Source: JAAUTT01 sp038213375 (GTDB lineage Bacteria > Bacteroidota > Bacteroidia > Bacteroidales > JAAUTT01). From it: a stretch of 64,000 nucleotides of DNA. The number at the start of each line of letters is the position of its first letter. Positions within the stretch are counted from its first letter, which is position 1. The stretch is from the NCBI GenBank assembly GCA_038213375.1, contig JBBQTB010000020.1, forward strand, positions 33,032 to 97,031. Direction: 5' to 3'. A model generated the notes under the pieces. That model did no database searches. It had not been told where the DNA came from and saw nothing but the letters and a program-made list of their open reading frames with translations. Position numbers and translations under genes: made by a program. Positions 18,237 through 26,079 of the stretch are shown in pieces.

Positions 18237-19505
18237 TCACTTAAATCTCTCCTTATAAGCCCAAAGACCCAATGCCGGGTTAGAGATATAAAAGATTTCT
18301 TCGCCATCAACTGTGTTAAATCCATCTTTCAATGTTTCCGGATTATATTTCTTTATCATCTTATCCAAAGGAGCAAAATTAAAATTAGCCTGTCTTATTT
18401 CCTGTTCTGTAAGATTTCCGGGACAATAAGTTACCGTAAACCGGCCTTCAGTTGAACCATGTATTAAATGCGCTGCGGCACTCAGGTTATTTTTAAGATC
18501 GTCGTTTTTTTCGGTAAGTTCCAGAATTTTAGGTGTATTTACGTAACCATATTTGCGGATCAACAAATCAATCTGTTTATCTTCTCCGAATTCCTTTAAA
18601 CCAGGAGCTAAAACAATTAATTCGCCCCTATCCTCAATGGCCATGCGGGTGCGGTAAATACTTTTGTTTCCGAGCCATGTGCTTTTAAATTCCGCAGGAT
18701 CGAGGTATACCACCACTTTTTTAAGTGGTTTTTCGAGCATTTGAAAATTCACTTCGAGCGATAAAGCTGACGCAAGACTGAAGCATTCCATATCGTCACC
18801 AATATATAGCCCGCGAACAACGAGCTTCCCATTATCGTCTTTCCCCACCACGGTTTGAATATAGATAATGGGCCACTTGTTGGTGAAATGATCCGATGCA
18901 TAATTCAGAATCCGACGAACAGGATTATCTGCCCTTCCCATGATGCGCTCCATACCATATGCTGCACCCACAAAATGGCTTTTATTGATTCCTTCTACCC
19001 CACCGGTTCCAACAAATATATTTTTATTGTAATTAGCCATTCCGATTACCTCATGCGGTACAACCTGTCCGACAGATAAAATAAGGTCGAACTCGCCATT
19101 GATCAATAATTTATTTACCTGCGCAGGCCATGCATAATCGACTCTACCTTCCGATTCCTTCTTAACAAATTCCGATGAAACTTCACCTACAGTAACAATA
19201 TCTCTGCGCCAGTCGTGAACACGAAAAAGGTTAGCCGGAGTTTTCCCGAACATCTTTTTAATTTGATCGTTACCCATAGCAACATGAGTTCCCAAGGCAG
19301 GAAGTATGTCGGTAAGTTTTTCTCCATAATACTCCCAACTCATTTCGGTAAGTAATCCCGCAAACGAATGGAATCTGGTAAAATCGGGCGGTATGGCTAA
19401 TACTTTTTTTCGTTGCCCAAGTTTGGCAAATGCTTCATTTAAGCTTTGTTTTAAATCGTTCCGGGTAAGAACATCATTTTTTGAACCACGAGAGAAATAG
19501 AGCAT
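18237..19505 (-). CDS. LarA-family (nickel-pincer) racemase/epimerase-like protein in hexuronate locus
   Basis: 422 residues of the lactate racemase LarA superfamily (DUF2088 type). I see H151 in VVPHEVIGM, K161 in NYNKNIFVG and H177 in NKSHFVG. The H-x9-K-x15-H spacing is identical to His174, Lys184 and His200 of Lactobacillus LarA, which hold the nickel-pincer nucleotide. ALGTHVAMGNDQ is also family-typical. LarA homologues racemise or epimerise many 2-hydroxy acids. It lies 18 bases downstream of kdgK in a hexuronate operon, so a sugar-acid substrate such as an aldonate or uronate is likely (inference). Cofactor genes larBCE are not in this window. Confidence 0.85.
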   Translation of the reverse strand: MLYFSRGSKNDVLTRNDLKQSLNEAFAKLGQRKKVLAIPPDFTRFHSFAGLLTEMSWEYYGEKLTDILPALGTHVAMGNDQIKKMFGKTPANLFRVHDWRRDIVTVGEVSSEFVKKESEGRVDYAWPAQVNKLLINGEFDLILSVGQVVPHEVIGMANYNKNIFVGTGGVEGINKSHFVGAAYGMERIMGRADNPVRRILNYASDHFTNKWPIIYIQTVVGKDDNGKLVVRGLYIGDDMECFSLASALSLEVNFQMLEKPLKKVVVYLDPAEFKSTWLGNKSIYRTRMAIEDRGELIVLAPGLKEFGEDKQIDLLIRKYGYVNTPKILELTEKNDDLKNNLSAAAHLIHGSTEGRFTVTYCPGNLTEQEIRQANFNFAPLDKMIKKYNPETLKDGFNTVDGEEIFYISNPALGLWAYKERFK

Positions 19506-19523
19506 ATGTTTTTTTATTAAAAG

Positions 19524-20603
19524 TTATCGTTTTACACGAGCGTTACCTTCCCAGATACTCCAAATCTGTTCTTCGTCGGCAGGCTGTGCGTAATCTGTAA
19601 TAAATGTGGTAGCTAAAGCGCCGCTGGCCCAGCCAAACTGAACCCATTTTTCGGCATCCCAGCCTTTGAGGATAGCATAAAGCAATCCGCCAACAAAACC
19701 GTCGCCACCACCAATACGGTCGAGGACTTGTATTTCGCGGGGTTCGACTATATGCCAGTTGTCGCCTTCCAACATGATTGCTCCCCAAAGGTGACTGTTT
19801 GTGCTAATTACCTGACGCAATGTGGTTGCGAATACTGATGCATTTGGAAATGCTTTTTTTACGCGACCAATCATTAATTTAAAGCTTTCTATATGGCCTC
19901 CTATTTCTTTTCCTCCGGCTTCGGGACCTTCGATACCTAAACATAATTGAAAATCTTCTTCGTTTCCGACAAGGATATCCGAAACACCTGCAATTTCTGT
20001 AAAAATTTCACGAAGTTCTTTTTCACGACCTTTCCAAAAAGAGGCTCGATAATTTAAATCGAATGCAATTCTGGTACCATGTTTCTTTGCAGCTCTGGCA
20101 AGCTCAAGGCAAAAATCACTCGTTTCGGGCGAAAGGGCACCGATAAGTCCTGATAAATGAACAATCTGGACACCCTCCTTACCGAAAATCCTGTCAAGAT
20201 CGAAATCTTTTACGTTTAAAGTTCTGCCAACTTCACCGGCACGGTCATTCTGGACTCTAGGTCCGCGCGAACCGAAACCACTGTCGGCAATATTGAATTG
20301 ATGGCGATAACCCCATGGATTGTCCTGAGCCACTTCCTTGCCCTCATAATCGATGTGACGGCTGGCCAGATTATTTTTAATCAACTGCGCTATGGGACTG
20401 CCTTTCACGAAAGTGGTAAGAACTTTGACTGGAAGTCCGAGATAGGACGAAATACTGGCTACGTTTGTTTCGGCGCTTGAAGCGTGCATAAAAAATGTAT
20501 CACTGGAATGAACAGGTTGTCCATTAACGGGTGTAATACGAACCCCCATGCTGGTTGGTACGATAAGGGAATATTTGAAATTTTTCCTTAATTCAATTTT
20601 CAT
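19524..20603 (-). CDS. kdgK: PfkB-family sugar kinase, probable 2-dehydro-3-deoxygluconokinase
   Basis: A 359-residue ribokinase/PfkB kinase. MGVRITPVNGQP opens the sugar-binding half, and DRIGGGDGFVGGLLYAIL near the C-terminus is the PfkB signature 2 loop with the catalytic Asp. KDG kinase makes KDPG from KDG, the common end of the uronate pathways. The assignment to KDG rests on its operon (SDR, LacI, LarA-like) and on the insert-rich N-terminal half typical of Bacteroidota KDG kinases; a different sugar acid is possible. It lies between the SDR and LarA-like genes on the same strand. Confidence 0.8.
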   Translation of the reverse strand: MKIELRKNFKYSLIVPTSMGVRITPVNGQPVHSSDTFFMHASSAETNVASISSYLGLPVKVLTTFVKGSPIAQLIKNNLASRHIDYEGKEVAQDNPWGYRHQFNIADSGFGSRGPRVQNDRAGEVGRTLNVKDFDLDRIFGKEGVQIVHLSGLIGALSPETSDFCLELARAAKKHGTRIAFDLNYRASFWKGREKELREIFTEIAGVSDILVGNEEDFQLCLGIEGPEAGGKEIGGHIESFKLMIGRVKKAFPNASVFATTLRQVISTNSHLWGAIMLEGDNWHIVEPREIQVLDRIGGGDGFVGGLLYAILKGWDAEKWVQFGWASGALATTFITDYAQPADEEQIWSIWEGNARVKR

Positions 20604-20732
20604 TTTTAGATTTATTTAGCACCCTTTACTGATTACCGGGATAAATTTGTTTATCAAAGCCTATGTATTTTTTTACTATTGTCTGGAAATCTAGAAGTTT
20701 TAATCTTCAAATTTGCAAATCTTCAAAGTATT

Positions 20733-21581
20733 TTAAACCCCACCGAAAGCACTATATCCGCCATCAATAGGTATAATAATACCCGTTACAAAGCTCGAAA
20801 TATCCGACAACAGGTAAAGAACAGCCCCATTTAAATCTTCGGGTTCTCCATATTTTCCTACCGGTGTATTCGAAATAATTTTCCTTCCGCGGGCAGTAGC
20901 TTCACCTGTTTTTTCGTCGGTTAAAAGGAAACGATTCTGATTGGTAAGGAAAAAACCCGGAGCCACGGCATTCACCCTGATTCCCGTTTTGGCAAGGTGC
21001 ACTGCCAGCCATTGGGTAAAATTATTAATGGAAGCTTTGGCAGCCGAATAAGCAGGAATTTTTGTCAATGGGCGGTATGAGTTCATGGAAGATATATTGA
21101 GTACATTACCTTTACCAGCTTCGAGCATATCCATAGTAAAAACCATGGTAGGCAGCAGTGTTCCTTTGAAATTTAAATCATATACTTTTTGAAAACCTTC
21201 CATTTCCAATCCGTAAAAAGTTTTTTCGAGATTACCAATATCTCCTTTTTCCATTTGTTCCACCTTGGTGGTAGCCTGCGGTGAGTTTCCTCCGGCGCCA
21301 TTGATTAGAATATCAATTTTGCCCAATCTGGCATTTATTTCCTTTTTTGCTCCGTTTAACGACTCCTTATCTAACACATTAGCTGACAACCCAATGGTTG
21401 AAACATTAAATTCAGTTTGTATTTGAGCAGCCAGCATTTCAGCAGCTTCACGGTTTAAATCGACGATGGCTGTCTTAACACCTACCGAAGCCAGACAACG
21501 TACAATGGATGTTCCAATTACGCCTGCGCCACCGGTTATTACGCAAACCTTACCTTTTAAATCGTCAAATGAGTATTTCAT
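20733..21581 (-). CDS. SDR-family fructuronate reductase (D-mannonate oxidoreductase)
   Basis: The start is set at the ATG at 21581 (MKYSFDDLKGKVCVITGG), which places the NAD loop GGAGVIGTS at a normal position; the in-frame ATG at 21626 would add 15 hydrophilic residues. About 282 residues. Catalytic Ser is in NISSMNSY and the Tyr-x3-Lys motif is YSAAK. The insert around EQMEKGDIGNLEKTFYGLEMEGF is seen in SDR-type D-mannonate oxidoreductases that reduce fructuronate. This is not the classical long-chain UxuB fold, but fills the same step. It sits between the LacI regulator and kdgK. Confidence 0.85.
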   Translation of the reverse strand: MKYSFDDLKGKVCVITGGAGVIGTSIVRCLASVGVKTAIVDLNREAAEMLAAQIQTEFNVSTIGLSANVLDKESLNGAKKEINARLGKIDILINGAGGNSPQATTKVEQMEKGDIGNLEKTFYGLEMEGFQKVYDLNFKGTLLPTMVFTMDMLEAGKGNVLNISSMNSYRPLTKIPAYSAAKASINNFTQWLAVHLAKTGIRVNAVAPGFFLTNQNRFLLTDEKTGEATARGRKIISNTPVGKYGEPEDLNGAVLYLLSDISSFVTGIIIPIDGGYSAFGGV

Positions 21582-21633
21582 AATTAAACAGTTAAAATTA
21601 TTATTTGAGTATATTTTAAACAACATTTTTGTT

Positions 21634-22710
21634 TTAACACAGAAAATTTATATAATATTCAATATTTTCACTTGTAAGAATATCAATAGGAACATATTGA
21701 ATTTTTACCGATTTCTGTTTTAATACCAAGTGATTAAAAAGTGACATGACACCTTGATAACCTTGCTCTTCCGGCCGTTGAGCAATCAAGAACGTAACTA
21801 TACCCTTTTGTAAATACTCCGCATTCTTAGTCACCAAATCGTAACCAATAAGCTTTATATTAGACAATTGATTAGTCTCAATATACGATGCAATTTCGTT
21901 TACGCGTGAATTAAAAACGATAGCAGCTGAAATTTGGTTGCCTGAATTGAATAACTTTTCAAACTGCATAATTCTATCCACATCATTGCCCAAATCATAG
22001 GTTACATCGATAAAATGAAATCGATCTTTCAATCCATTTTTTTCGAAAAAAGCAAAAAAACCACTTTCTCTTTTTATCAATTGATTGGATTCGATTGCCC
22101 TTGAGCTTTTTATATTTGCAATTATAGAGTTTTCAGGCAATCCCATAGAAAGCAGTCTGGCAGCCAAATAACCGCTTTGGTAGGAATTTTGACCGAAATA
22201 TGAAAGATTAGTAAGGCCTTCGATATTTGAATCAATAAAATTAAAAGGGATTTTATATTCGTTCAACGTGTTGGCCAATAATATGGTTTCCTTACGAAAT
22301 ACTGGTGAAAGCAACACAGCGTCAGGTTTGAGTTCTATTAATTCCATGCATTTTGACTCAAACGACTCAACCTTAAACTGATTAAAAAATAAGCTTTTAA
22401 CAGTTACATTAAAATCCTGAATTTCTCTCCAAGCTCTTTTAATGCCCCTTGCCGGAGCTTCCCAATACTCATATTCATATTGATATTCAGGCAGAAGTGT
22501 AACAAATAAATAATTTCGTTTAGAAGCTAATGAGCGAGCGAGCATGTTAGGTTTATACTCCAACTCATCAATTATTTTTTGTATTATTAAACTATTCTCC
22601 TCTGATACTTGACCACGTTGATGAATAACCCGGTCGACTGTACCAACTGAAACACCCGCCAATAAGGCTATGTCCTTAATTCTTATTTTATTAAACGACT
22701 CTGAATCCAT
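21634..22710 (-). CDS. LacI-family transcriptional regulator of the hexuronate locus
   Basis: 358 residues. The N-terminal LacI helix-turn-helix is IRIKDIALLAGVSVGTVDRV with the hinge helix KPNMLARSLAS. A periplasmic-binding-protein-like ligand domain follows (substrate-binding type I, LFVTLLPEYQYEYEYW onward). It is divergent from uxaE, and two identical operators lie in the shared intergenic region, so it probably represses both arms until a uronate-derived ligand binds. The LarA-like, kdgK and SDR genes follow it on the same strand. Confidence 0.9.
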   Translation of the reverse strand: MDSESFNKIRIKDIALLAGVSVGTVDRVIHQRGQVSEENSLIIQKIIDELEYKPNMLARSLASKRNYLFVTLLPEYQYEYEYWEAPARGIKRAWREIQDFNVTVKSLFFNQFKVESFESKCMELIELKPDAVLLSPVFRKETILLANTLNEYKIPFNFIDSNIEGLTNLSYFGQNSYQSGYLAARLLSMGLPENSIIANIKSSRAIESNQLIKRESGFFAFFEKNGLKDRFHFIDVTYDLGNDVDRIMQFEKLFNSGNQISAAIVFNSRVNEIASYIETNQLSNIKLIGYDLVTKNAEYLQKGIVTFLIAQRPEEQGYQGVMSLFNHLVLKQKSVKIQYVPIDILTSENIEYYINFLC

Positions 22711-22724
22711 TTACTAAAGTCTTA

Positions 22725-22740
22725 TCGTGTGCGAACACGA
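22725..22740. promoter_or_regulatory. LacI-type operator, copy 1
   Basis: TCGTGTGCGAACACGA is a 16-base palindrome with one mismatched pair and the central CG dinucleotide usual for LacI-family sites. It is 15 bases upstream of the regulator's ATG, so it is placed for autoregulation. Confidence 0.7.
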
Positions 22741-22796
22741 AGTTTTCGTTGCGAAATTATAAATTTTTTTTTGTATTCGTAAAATAAAAAGTAATT

Positions 22797-22812
22797 TCGT
22801 GTGCGAACACGA
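22797..22812. promoter_or_regulatory. LacI-type operator, copy 2
   Basis: The same 16 bases as copy 1 (TCGTGTGCGAACACGA), 72 bases away and about 25 bases before the uxaE ATG. It overlaps the TAATTTCG that may serve as the uxaE -7 element, so binding would block that promoter. The 72-base spacing is about seven helical turns and would allow looping between the two sites. Confidence 0.7.
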
Positions 22813-22837
22813 AAAATAATTTTAAAACATAACACAC

Positions 22838-24097
22838 ATGAAATTAGGAAAATACTCATTTGGCCTGGGCGACCGGTTTTCTCATCAGGGAGACGCGCAA
22901 TTAAGAGCTATTATCAAAACAAAAGATGAGCTGGGAATTGATATAACGCCCGTTTGGAACAAATCCAACCGCGAACATACCATTGTTCATTCAAAACCTG
23001 AAGACACAAGGATTGAAGCTGATAATGCCGTAAAAAGCTTAAACTTCAAAAATGCCTATTTTGTTGATGCAGACCATATAAATATCACTACTGTTGATAA
23101 TTTCATGGATAGTTCGGATTTTTTCACTCTGGATGTTGCTGATTACATAGGAAAATCGGTATCAGAGTTTGAAGTTTCGAAATTTTTAAAGGCAAACACC
23201 TCACTCATTGGATCATTGTTGCTGCCCGGAATAAGCAAACCTTTCGTTATTACAAATGACTTCCTTCAAAAATTTGCTTCGAAATATTTGTTTGCCTGTA
23301 TCGAAGCATCCAAAATATATCAGCACATTGCCTCGAAAAAGGGCATTGACAAATTTATAACCGAGGTATCAATGGATGAGGTAGATGAACCCCAAACGCC
23401 CATTGATATGTTTTTTATCCTCAAAACATTATCTGACCTAAAAGTGCCGGTTCAAACAATAGCTCCCAAATTTACAGGTCGTTTTAATAAAGGAGTTGAT
23501 TATGATGGCAATCTCGTTCAATTTGAAAAAGAATTTGAAGAAGATTTGCTGGTAATTGACTATGCAGTTGCTAATTTTCACCTGCCAACTGATTTAAAAC
23601 TCAGTGTTCATTCAGGAAGCGACAAATTTTCGATTTATCCTATCATGGGCAATCTTATTCGTAAATATAATAAAGGTATTCACGTAAAAACAGCAGGAAC
23701 TACCTGGCTCGAAGAAATGATCGGGTTATCCCTGGGCACCGACGAAGGCCTTGACCTGGCCAAAGCGATTTATAGCATAGGTTACCGGAGAAAAGACGAG
23801 TTATGCGGCCCCTATGCAACCGTTATTAATATCGACTTGAATAAACTACCCCTTCCGGAGGATGTCACAAAATGGAATTCGGATGAATTCTCACAGGCAT
23901 TGCAACATGATCTGTCAAACACAAAATATAACATGCATTTCCGCCAGCTAATTCATGTTGCCTATAAAGTAGCATCAGAATACGGGGTTATTTATACCGA
24001 TGCACTGGTTAATAATAAGGACATCATAGGAAAATGTGTTACAGATAATATCTACGAAAGGCATATCAAGAGGCTTTTTGTAACTAAACAAGAATAA
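22838..24097 (+). CDS. uxaE: Tagaturonate epimerase
   Basis: A 419-residue member of the tagaturonate/fructuronate epimerase family (UxaE). It interconverts D-tagaturonate and D-fructuronate so that galacturonate can enter the glucuronate branch. Recognised from the N-terminal KYSFGLGDRFSHQGDAQLRA and the conserved FVDADHINITTVDNF and APKFTGRFNKGVDYDG blocks. It is cytoplasmic, has no signal peptide, and is the first gene of the plus-strand arm controlled by the LacI operators. A 177-base gap containing a long hairpin separates it from uxaC. Confidence 0.88.
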   Translation: MKLGKYSFGLGDRFSHQGDAQLRAIIKTKDELGIDITPVWNKSNREHTIVHSKPEDTRIEADNAVKSLNFKNAYFVDADHINITTVDNFMDSSDFFTLDVADYIGKSVSEFEVSKFLKANTSLIGSLLLPGISKPFVITNDFLQKFASKYLFACIEASKIYQHIASKKGIDKFITEVSMDEVDEPQTPIDMFFILKTLSDLKVPVQTIAPKFTGRFNKGVDYDGNLVQFEKEFEEDLLVIDYAVANFHLPTDLKLSVHSGSDKFSIYPIMGNLIRKYNKGIHVKTAGTTWLEEMIGLSLGTDEGLDLAKAIYSIGYRRKDELCGPYATVINIDLNKLPLPEDVTKWNSDEFSQALQHDLSNTKYNMHFRQLIHVAYKVASEYGVIYTDALVNNKDIIGKCVTDNIYERHIKRLFVTKQE

Positions 24098-24128
24098 ATT
24101 ATCTGTCTTCACCTAAACGTTGATTTTT

Positions 24129-24184
24129 CTGGGTTTAAGTGTTTTATTACCCCGGCCATCTAACTGGAAAACACTTAAATTCAG
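24129..24184 (+). other. Long intercistronic hairpin between uxaE and uxaC
   Basis: A 17-bp inverted repeat: CTGGGTTTAAGTGTTTT (24129-24145) pairs with AAAACACTTAAATTCAG (24168-24184). All positions pair if two G-U wobbles are allowed. The loop is 22 bases. No T tract follows, so it may be an mRNA-stabilising or processing hairpin rather than a terminator. Confidence 0.6.
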
Positions 24185-24274
24185 AAATATACAAAAATAA
24201 TATTGTGGAGATTTAGGGATAAAAAATGAAATTTCGAAGTAGGATAAATTATTGAAAATTTAAAGGATAAGTCT

Positions 24275-25678
24275 ATGAAAGAATTTATGGATGAGAATTT
24301 CATACTTAAAACACTTACAGCGCAAAGTCTTTATCACCAACACGCTAAAAAACAACCTATAATTGATTACCACTGTCATCTGTCACCTAAAGACATAGCT
24401 GAAAACAGACAATTTAAGAACTTGACTCAGATTTGGCTTGAGGGTGATCATTACAAATGGCGTGCTATGAGAGCCAATGGAATTGACGAAAAATTCATTA
24501 CCGGCACTGCAAGTGATGAAGAAAAATTTAAGAAATGGGCAGAAACCGTTCCATATACCATGCGGAATCCGCTTTACCATTGGACACATCTTGAATTGAT
24601 TCGTCCTTTCGGGATTTCTAAAATTCTAAAACCAGAGACCGCTAGCGAAATATACGACGAATGTAACGCTAAATTGCAAAAACCAGAGTTTAGTGTTCAG
24701 GGTATTCTCAAGCAAATGAATGTGGAAATTATTTGTACCACAGACGATCCGATTGATACACTCGAGCATCACCAAAAAATTAAAAATGACGGGATAGGGA
24801 TTAAGGTTTATCCTACCTGGCGACCAGATAAATCAATGGCTGTGGATAATACCCAATCCTATAATGTGTATATTGACCAATTAGAAAGTGCATCGGGAAC
24901 ATCAATAAGTGTTTTTCAAAACCTTCTAGACGCATTGAAAAAACGACAAGATTTTTTCGCTCAAAATGGTTGCAGGCTTTCTGATCATGGACTGGAAACC
25001 TTTTTTTCTGATGATTATACCGATAGTGAGATTGAAACAATCTTCAAAAAAATCAGGGGTAAGGGAAATCTCAATGCCGAAGAGATACTCAAATTCAAAA
25101 GCGCCATGCTTTATCACTTTTCAATAATGGATCATCAGAAAGGATGGTCGCAGCAATTCCACATTGGTGCAATACGGAATAACAACAGCAAGATGTTCCG
25201 TAAAATTGGCCCTGATACTGGTTATGATGCAATTGGCGACTATGAAATTGCACGACCCATGTCAAAATTTTTTAACAGATTGGAACTAGAAGACAAGCTG
25301 ACCAAAACCGTGGTTTATAATCTTAATCCTCGAGACAATGAACTAATGATTACATTGGCTTATAGTTACAATGACGGTAATTATCCGGGGAAAATGCAAT
25401 TTGGATCCGGCTGGTGGTTTCTTGATCAAAAAGATGGAATGGAAAAACAATTGAACGCTCTCTCAAATATGGGTTTACTTAGCCGATTTATTGGAATGAT
25501 AACCGATTCGAGGAGCTTTCTTTCTTATCCTCGGCATGACTATTTCCGAAGAATTCTTTGCAATCTCATTGGTAATGATGTTGAAAACGGAGAACTCCCT
25601 GCGCAAGAAATGAATTTTGTAAGTAAAATGGTCGAAAATATCAGTTACTATAATGCTAAACAATATTTTGACTTCTAA
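24275..25678 (+). CDS. uxaC: Glucuronate/galacturonate isomerase
   Basis: A 467-residue uronate isomerase of the amidohydrolase superfamily. The metal-binding H-x-H is in IIDYHCHLSPKDIAEN near residue 33, with later family blocks YHWTHLELIRPFGI, TTDDPIDTLEHH and GMITDSRSFLSYPRHDYFRR. It turns D-glucuronate into D-fructuronate and D-galacturonate into D-tagaturonate, the first cytoplasmic step that feeds UxaE and the SDR. AAAGGA about 9 bases before the ATG is a fair ribosome-binding site. Second gene of the plus-strand uronate arm. Confidence 0.95.
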   Translation: MKEFMDENFILKTLTAQSLYHQHAKKQPIIDYHCHLSPKDIAENRQFKNLTQIWLEGDHYKWRAMRANGIDEKFITGTASDEEKFKKWAETVPYTMRNPLYHWTHLELIRPFGISKILKPETASEIYDECNAKLQKPEFSVQGILKQMNVEIICTTDDPIDTLEHHQKIKNDGIGIKVYPTWRPDKSMAVDNTQSYNVYIDQLESASGTSISVFQNLLDALKKRQDFFAQNGCRLSDHGLETFFSDDYTDSEIETIFKKIRGKGNLNAEEILKFKSAMLYHFSIMDHQKGWSQQFHIGAIRNNNSKMFRKIGPDTGYDAIGDYEIARPMSKFFNRLELEDKLTKTVVYNLNPRDNELMITLAYSYNDGNYPGKMQFGSGWWFLDQKDGMEKQLNALSNMGLLSRFIGMITDSRSFLSYPRHDYFRRILCNLIGNDVENGELPAQEMNFVSKMVENISYYNAKQYFDF

Positions 25679-26079
25679 ATAATTACAGATAAAAATACTA
25701 TTCGTGCTTTGTTCAGCCAAATATTCATAACTATAATTTGAATTTGCAATTCCGCATTAAACACTTGCAATTTTGCAATTTTCAATACATTAAAACACCA
25801 AAGCTCTACAAAATTGTAGTATGCTTTAGTGTTGAGTAATATAGACACCTGTGTTTATATTGAGACGTTTGGCTGCCATACAAAGACCGCCAACGACCCC
25901 ATCTAATAACCTGAATTTAACTATCTTTGTAAAAAATGACTAATATGAATAGAATGAATAATATAGAATATCCAGAATCTCTTTCGAATCATTGTGAATC
26001 CGTTTCGAAATAAGTCATAGAATAAACTTTGATGTTAGTTTTTTTTCTAATTTCGGAATCTTAATAAGAAACATGCCCA
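25679..26079 (+). other. Intergenic region with a long hairpin
   Basis: About 400 bases with no convincing gene. A hairpin at 25794-25833 pairs AACACCAAAGC with GCTTTAGTGTT (one G-U) and inside it CTACAA with TTGTAG; it may mark the 3' end of the uxaEC transcript. A 25-codon ATG frame at 25936-26013 is present but has no supporting evidence. A -7 box at 25922 is listed separately. Confidence 0.45.
25922..25929 (+). promoter_or_regulatory. -7 box, probable promoter of the TonB receptor operon
   Basis: TATCTTTG is a perfect TAnnTTTG match. No good TTG lies 19-21 bases upstream. It would give a ~145-base leader before the TonB receptor start at 26080. Confidence 0.4.

Noticed and set aside
25936..26013. 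25-codon frame after a TATCTTTG box
   Set aside because: No ribosome-binding site and no recognisable peptide.
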